A stretch of 9,272 nucleotides of DNA. Source: Acidimicrobiia bacterium. Lineage in GTDB: Bacteria > Actinomycetota > Acidimicrobiia > Acidimicrobiales > Ilumatobacteraceae. Positions 5,849 through 9,272 of the stretch are shown here, piece after piece. The notes below the pieces were generated by a model that had not been told where the DNA came from, ran no database searches, and worked only from the letters and a program-made list of their open reading frames with translations. Position numbers and translations under genes: made by a program. Each line of letters opens with the position of its first letter. Within the stretch, counting starts at the first letter, position 1. The stretch lies in the NCBI GenBank assembly GCA_010025655.1, contig RGSV01000035.1:1-9272 (forward strand). The letters run 5' to 3'.

Positions 5849-6360
5849 TCCGACCAGACATCGTGGCCGTCGTATGGTCGCTCGCGCGCAGGCGCTGCGT
5901 CTCGCTTCCACACCATGACGCGTCGACGGAAGTAGCACACTTCTTTGCCGTCTTGATTGAACGCCTTCGTCTCGACTGTGACAACGCCGCGGTCGGGCTT
6001 CGACTTCGATTCGGCGACTGCCAGCACGCGGGTTTCAGCATGAATCGTGTCACCGTGAAATGTCGGATGCTTGTGCTGCAGCGTCTCGACTTCAAGATTC
6101 GCAATCGCTGAACCGCTCACGTCGGGCACGCTCATGCCAAGTACCACTGAATACACCAAGTTGCCCACCACGACATTGCGGCCTTGCACGCTGCGTGCAG
6201 CAAACCAATCGTTGGTATGCAGCGGATGATGATTCATCGTGATCATGCAGAACAGATGATCGTCGGCTTCGGTGATGGTCTTGCCCGGCCAGTGCCTGTA
6301 GATATCGCCGACAACAAAGTCTTCAAGGCTGCGGCCAAATGGGCGCTCGTGAATCGTCAC
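5845..6360 (-). CDS. MaoC-like hot-dog dehydratase/hydratase, possible mesaconyl-CoA hydratase-type
   Basis: The 171-aa protein with GTG start has a single hot-dog domain of the MaoC type: an N-terminal GRSLEDFVVGD, the central helix TEADDHLFCMITMNHHPLH (30-48), then LEVETLQHKHPTFHGDTIHAET (split around residues 89-110) and a final VTVETKAFNQDGKEV strand pair. The active-site motif of (R)-specific hydratases is usually G-D-x-N-P-L-H; here it reads M42-N43-H44-H45-P46-L47-H48, keeping His48 but with Asn in place of the Asp. From memory, the roughly 160-170-aa MaoC proteins found next to ethylmalonyl-CoA pathway genes in Streptomyces have a similar TMNxxPLH motif. A mesaconyl-CoA or related enoyl-CoA hydratase role is therefore plausible, and is supported by the Mcd-like dehydrogenase gene nearby. 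It lies 15 bases after the membrane protein gene and overlaps mutY by 4 bases. The exact substrate is unproven. Confidence 0.82.
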   Translation of the reverse strand: MTIHERPFGRSLEDFVVGDIYRHWPGKTITEADDHLFCMITMNHHPLHTNDWFAARSVQGRNVVVGNLVYSVVLGMSVPDVSGSAIANLEVETLQHKHPTFHGDTIHAETRVLAVAESKSKPDRGVVTVETKAFNQDGKEVCYFRRRVMVWKRDAAPARERPYDGHDVWSE

Positions 6361-6375
6361 GGCATCAACAGTAGG

Positions 6376-7545
6376 TCACGCGTCGTCGCGCGAGCCATCG
6401 CTGCGGCGTGTCTCGGGTTGCTCACCCGTGTCGTCATAGTGCGGCAGCGGATACAGCCCCGTGCGGTCGCGCGGCGCATACTTCTCGATCCAGCCGGCTT
6501 TCGACTCACGCACGGCCGAGCCTGCTCGCGTCGCTGATTCGATGCGCGAGAGTCGCGACTGTGGCGACGGCACCGGTGCGACCGCGCCGATGCGCAGACT
6601 GAGATACGAGACTCCACCAACCAGAATCGGCAACCAATACTGCGCGATGCGATACGTAAGCACCGTCACCGTCGCCGTGGCAACTGGAACACCAAAACCA
6701 ACGAGCGTCGGAATATAGACGCCTTCGACGATGCCGAGTCCACCCGGAGTTATCGGAATCGATGCCAGCACATTCGCCAACCCAAACGCCACAAGCAGTC
6801 CGTCTGGTGCAACTTCACCACCGAAGGCGCGCAAGAAGAGCCAGAGTGCCAGCAGGTCGAGCAACCAGTTGGTGGTGCCCCACACGATCACACGCCGCAA
6901 CACGTCACGCTCGGCAACGAGACCTCGCACGCGCTCACCGAGATGGTCGAGCAGCGTCGCCGCCGATTCACCGTCACGACCGATGCGGTTATAGAACCAA
7001 CGCACGACTCGGTGCAGTCGACCCTTGTCGTCGATGAGACCAAAGACGATTGCGCCAGCAATTGCCATCAACACCACTCCGGCTACGGCGGCCGTGCCGT
7101 AAATCGGGCTCGAGCCACGCAGCGGAATCGAGACGATCAAACCGATCCACAGCAGTGCGTTCAGAATCACCGCCGAGCCGATACCAGCGGTTGCCAACGC
7201 AAAGCCGGCATCAGATTTAGGAATTCCCGACGACGTGATCAACCGAAACCCGAGTGCGTTGCTCGCCGCGCTACCCCCCGGCAAGATGCTGCCCAGCGCT
7301 CTTGTGCTCAGTTGAATGCGGAACAAGTCAAAGCGCGTCAAGCGACTCGCGGTAGGCCCCAGGGCGGCATGGGTAAGCAAGGTGTAGCAGTAGAGAGCGA
7401 CGAACTCGAGCCCGATGGCTGCAACGAGCAGCACGGGGTCGATCTGGCGAAGATCGGCTACGGCATTGCGAAACGCCGGGATGAGCGGCAAGACGAAGAA
7501 ATAGAAGACGACGGCAAAAAGCACCCACCGCAGGGCTTTCAGCAT
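6376..7545 (-). CDS. YbhN/UPF0104-type membrane protein (LPG synthase transmembrane-region family)
   Basis: The 389-aa protein is counted from the ATG at 7545, just before the first membrane helix (MLKALRWVLFAVVFYFFVLP); a GTG at 7581 would add 12 residues. About eight membrane segments can be seen (roughly 5-25, 38-60, 118-140, 150-171, 218-240, 248-264, 282-300 and 303-322). Family marks are LSTRALGSILPGGSAASNAL (79-98) and PITPGGLGIVEG (264-275), both typical of the lysylphosphatidylglycerol synthase membrane domain and YbhN/AglD relatives, thought to flip or bind lipids. There is no C-terminal aminoacyl-transferase domain, so it is not itself an LPG synthase. A 65-residue soluble tail (about 323-389) carries a distinctive GWIEKYAPRDRTGLYPLPHY. 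First gene of the run to MaoC and mutY. No Shine-Dalgarno sequence; a -10-like TACGCT lies 6 bases before the ATG. Confidence 0.83.
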   Translation of the reverse strand: MLKALRWVLFAVVFYFFVLPLIPAFRNAVADLRQIDPVLLVAAIGLEFVALYCYTLLTHAALGPTASRLTRFDLFRIQLSTRALGSILPGGSAASNALGFRLITSSGIPKSDAGFALATAGIGSAVILNALLWIGLIVSIPLRGSSPIYGTAAVAGVVLMAIAGAIVFGLIDDKGRLHRVVRWFYNRIGRDGESAATLLDHLGERVRGLVAERDVLRRVIVWGTTNWLLDLLALWLFLRAFGGEVAPDGLLVAFGLANVLASIPITPGGLGIVEGVYIPTLVGFGVPVATATVTVLTYRIAQYWLPILVGGVSYLSLRIGAVAPVPSPQSRLSRIESATRAGSAVRESKAGWIEKYAPRDRTGLYPLPHYDDTGEQPETRRSDGSRDDA

Positions 7546-7551
7546 TAGTCC

Positions 7552-7557
7552 AGCGTA
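7552..7557 (-). promoter_or_regulatory. Possible -10 box of the membrane protein-MaoC-mutY run
   Basis: TACGCT on the minus strand lies 6 bases before the ATG at 7545, again consistent with a leaderless mRNA. No convincing -35 box is visible. This supports the ATG at 7545 over the GTG at 7581, which would lie upstream of the predicted transcript start. Confidence 0.3.
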
Positions 7558-7636
7558 AGTGATAAGCGTGCCATGCGCCACGCACAGACCGACACGAAGT
7601 GGCAGAACGACTGGCGTGTCGCGTGCGTTGGGTCAC

Positions 7637-7642
7637 TACCGT
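7637..7642 (+). promoter_or_regulatory. Possible -10 box before the acyl-CoA dehydrogenase
   Basis: TACCGT lies 6 bases before the GTG at 7649, the same spacing as the divergent TACGCT box. It is the main reason for choosing that start. No clear -35 box is present, and the call would fall if translation begins at 7616 or 7559. Confidence 0.25.
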
Positions 7643-7648
7643 GGCGAT

Positions 7649-9250
7649 GTGCCCGAAGCGCAGCGCGACCTCGCCACCGCCGCCACAATCATCGAAGGTG
7701 TCGCAAACATGTTGCGTCGCGCCACCATGCGTCTGGCCGAAAGTGGCGGCCCCGAGAAGCAGCAAGTGCTCGCCTACGACCTTGCACATGCGAGCGCCGC
7801 ACTCGAGACGGCACGTTCACTCATCGACTACGGCAACAAGGGTGACGTCGAGGCGACCATCACCTGTGCGTTCGTCGCCGACATGGTGCACGACTTTGCG
7901 ACCCGATTGCTCGGTCGCGAGACGATGTGGTCGGTGCAGCTGAGCGAACTTGCTTCGTTCGACGAGTTCGTCGGCACGTACCGTGCTCCGACGTTGCTCG
8001 CCTCGCTCGCGATGCAGGCCGGCCCGCGGCACCTCGACGGAGATTATGAGATGGTGCAAGACACCTTCCGCAGTTTCGGCAAGAAGGTGGTGGCACGCCA
8101 CGCCGAACATGTGCACCGTGAAAACGCCGATGTGCCCGAAGAAGTTATCGGCGGTCTCGCTGACATCGGGGCGTTCGGTCTCTCGATTCCGGCCGAGTAC
8201 GGCGGCTTCAGCGAGGGCGGTGAGGGCGAATACATGGCGAGCTGCGTCGCCACCGAAGAGCTCTCGCGTGCGTCACTCGGCATCGGCGGCTCGCTCATCA
8301 CGCGACCCGAGATTCTCGCCCGCGCCCTCGTCAAGGGTGGCACCGAGGCGCAGAAGCACGAGTGGTTACCCAAACTCGCGACCGCCGAAGTGATGGCTGC
8401 AGTTGCAGTGACCGAACCCGACTACGGCAGCGACGTCGCTTCGCTGAAGACCACCGCTGTTGCCGCGTCGCGCGACGGCGTCGACGGTTACGTCATCAAC
8501 GGCGTGAAAACATGGTGCACATTCGCAGCGCGCGCCAACGTGCTCATGTTGCTCGCTCGCACCGACCCCGATCGAAGCAAGTCGCATCGCGGCCTCAGTC
8601 TCTTCATCGTGCCCAAGCCCCTCGGCGATGCGCATGGGTTTGCGTTCACCCAGCCCGGCGGCGGAAAGATGGAAGGCCGCCCGATCGACACCATCGGCTA
8701 TCGCGGCATGCATTCCTACGAAATCGCAATTGAAGACTGGTTCGTGCCCGCCAATCACCTCATCGGTGAAAGCGCGGGTCTCGGCAAGGGCTTCTACTTC
8801 CAGATGGAGGGTTTCGAAAACGGCCGTCTACAAACTGCCGCTCGCGCCGTCGGCCTGATGCAAGCCGCTTACGAGGCAGCCCTCGACTACGCGCAGAACC
8901 GCAGCGTGTTCGGCAAAGACATCGTCGACTACGAACTCACGCAAGTGAAGCTCGGTCGCATGGCGGTGATCATTCAGGCAGCACGGCAGTTCAGTTACGC
9001 CGTCGCCAAGATGATGGGCAAGGGCGAAGGCGCGATGGAGGCCAGCATGGTGAAGGCCTACGTGTGCAAGGCCGCCGAGTGGGTCACACGCGAGGCGATG
9101 CAGATTCATGGCGGCTACGGCTACGCCGAGGAATACCCCGTCAGCCGCATGTATGTCGATGCGCGCGTGCTCTCAATCTTTGAAGGTGCTGACGAAACAC
9201 TGTGCCTCAAAGTGATCGCCCGCAGACTCGTCGAATCGGTGCAGGGCTAG
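7649..9250 (+). CDS. Acyl-CoA dehydrogenase with long N-terminal extension, probable (2S)-methylsuccinyl-CoA dehydrogenase
   Basis: The protein is 533 aa from the GTG at 7649; in-frame GTGs at 7616 (544 aa) and 7559 (563 aa) are alternatives. Residues 1 to about 125 form a helical extension (EAQRDLATAATIIEG onward) that ordinary acyl-CoA dehydrogenases of about 380 aa lack. The core follows: FGLSIPAEYGGF, TEELSRASLGIGG, FAD/substrate segment VAVTEPDYGSDVASLKT (252-268), YRGMHSYEI, FENGRLQTAARAVG (389-402), NRSVFGK, MQIHGGYGYAEEYPVSR and SIFEGADET, where Glu512 aligns with the catalytic base of medium-chain enzymes. Size, extension and the DTIGYRGM and SIFEGADE segments resemble methylsuccinyl-CoA dehydrogenase (Mcd) of the ethylmalonyl-CoA pathway, which oxidises (2S)-methylsuccinyl-CoA to mesaconyl-CoA and passes electrons to ETF. 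The dehydrogenase family is certain; the substrate is inferred. It is divergent from the run containing the MaoC-like hydratase. Confidence 0.9.
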   Translation: MPEAQRDLATAATIIEGVANMLRRATMRLAESGGPEKQQVLAYDLAHASAALETARSLIDYGNKGDVEATITCAFVADMVHDFATRLLGRETMWSVQLSELASFDEFVGTYRAPTLLASLAMQAGPRHLDGDYEMVQDTFRSFGKKVVARHAEHVHRENADVPEEVIGGLADIGAFGLSIPAEYGGFSEGGEGEYMASCVATEELSRASLGIGGSLITRPEILARALVKGGTEAQKHEWLPKLATAEVMAAVAVTEPDYGSDVASLKTTAVAASRDGVDGYVINGVKTWCTFAARANVLMLLARTDPDRSKSHRGLSLFIVPKPLGDAHGFAFTQPGGGKMEGRPIDTIGYRGMHSYEIAIEDWFVPANHLIGESAGLGKGFYFQMEGFENGRLQTAARAVGLMQAAYEAALDYAQNRSVFGKDIVDYELTQVKLGRMAVIIQAARQFSYAVAKMMGKGEGAMEASMVKAYVCKAAEWVTREAMQIHGGYGYAEEYPVSRMYVDARVLSIFEGADETLCLKVIARRLVESVQG

Positions 9251-9254
9251 TTCG

Positions 9255-9272
9255 ACTCGCCGCGCGGCGAGT
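9255..9272 (+). terminator. Perfect 18-base palindrome after the acyl-CoA dehydrogenase gene, likely terminator hairpin
   Basis: ACTCGCCGC followed at once by GCGGCGAGT begins 4 bases after the TAG stop. As RNA it folds into a stem of at least 7 GC-rich pairs with a GCGC loop. The window ends at its last base, so further stem or a T-run cannot be seen. Its position directly after a stop codon favours a terminator; a protein-binding palindrome is the alternative. Confidence 0.55.

Noticed and set aside
5849..5938. A longer MutY start at 5938
   Set aside because: The extra 30 residues lie inside the MaoC-like gene and are Arg/Cys-rich without family resemblance; the GTG at 5848 gives the expected MutY N-terminus and a GTGA overlap.
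6943..7548. A 201-codon plus-strand open frame rich in Gln, Arg and Asp
   Set aside because: It is antisense to the membrane protein gene. Hydrophobic codons read backwards give polar residues, which explains the odd composition.

Overview
The window looks like chromosomal DNA of a high-GC actinobacterium. The best guess is a member of the Acidimicrobiia, such as an Ilumatobacter-like or freshwater/marine relative. This rests on a 28-codon gene matching the actinobacterial ribosomal protein bL37, frequent GTG starts, GTGA stop/start overlaps, an almost complete lack of Shine-Dalgarno sequences together with -10 boxes placed directly before start codons (leaderless transcripts), and an actinobacterial-type MutY. 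The assignment is inferred from family resemblance, not from a database search. Genes are packed tightly: no stretch longer than about 130 bases lacks a gene. I saw no tRNA, rRNA, CRISPR array, insertion sequence or phage gene.

Left part, all minus strand (read from 3923 down to 1). A five-gene run begins at 3923: an MBL-fold hydrolase, a flavin reductase-like protein, a MauE/DoxX-like membrane protein, a small ferredoxin with Asp in place of one cluster Cys, and a secreted HNH nuclease with a Thr-rich linker and a C-terminal Cys/Trp module. Two of its four junctions are 4-base GTGA overlaps and the other two gaps are 6 and 9 bases, so it is probably one operon. After a structured gap of 86 bases comes bL37 (684..770) with its own leaderless-type promoter. 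It is followed directly, in the same frame, by a VOC/glyoxalase-like gene that runs off the left edge and has no ordinary start codon.

Middle. A plus-strand alpha/beta hydrolase (4048..4938) of the epoxide hydrolase/dehalogenase type is divergent from the MBL operon, across a 124-base region holding an operator-like inverted repeat. It converges on a second minus-strand run read from 7545 down to 4976: a YbhN/LPG-synthase-type membrane protein, a MaoC-like hydratase, and MutY. MaoC and MutY are joined by a third GTGA overlap.

Right part. Divergent from that run is a plus-strand acyl-CoA dehydrogenase with a long N-terminal extension. It resembles (2S)-methylsuccinyl-CoA dehydrogenase. Together with the MaoC-like hydratase across the divergent region it could supply two consecutive steps of the ethylmalonyl-CoA pathway (methylsuccinyl-CoA to mesaconyl-CoA to beta-methylmalyl-CoA). 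The window ends in a perfect 18-base palindrome just after that gene, probably the hairpin of its terminator.

I did not find a clearly novel defence or mobile system. The most interesting points are the bL37/VOC in-frame junction, the redox-plus-secreted-nuclease operon, the Asp-ligated ferredoxin, and the possible ethylmalonyl-CoA pathway pair.
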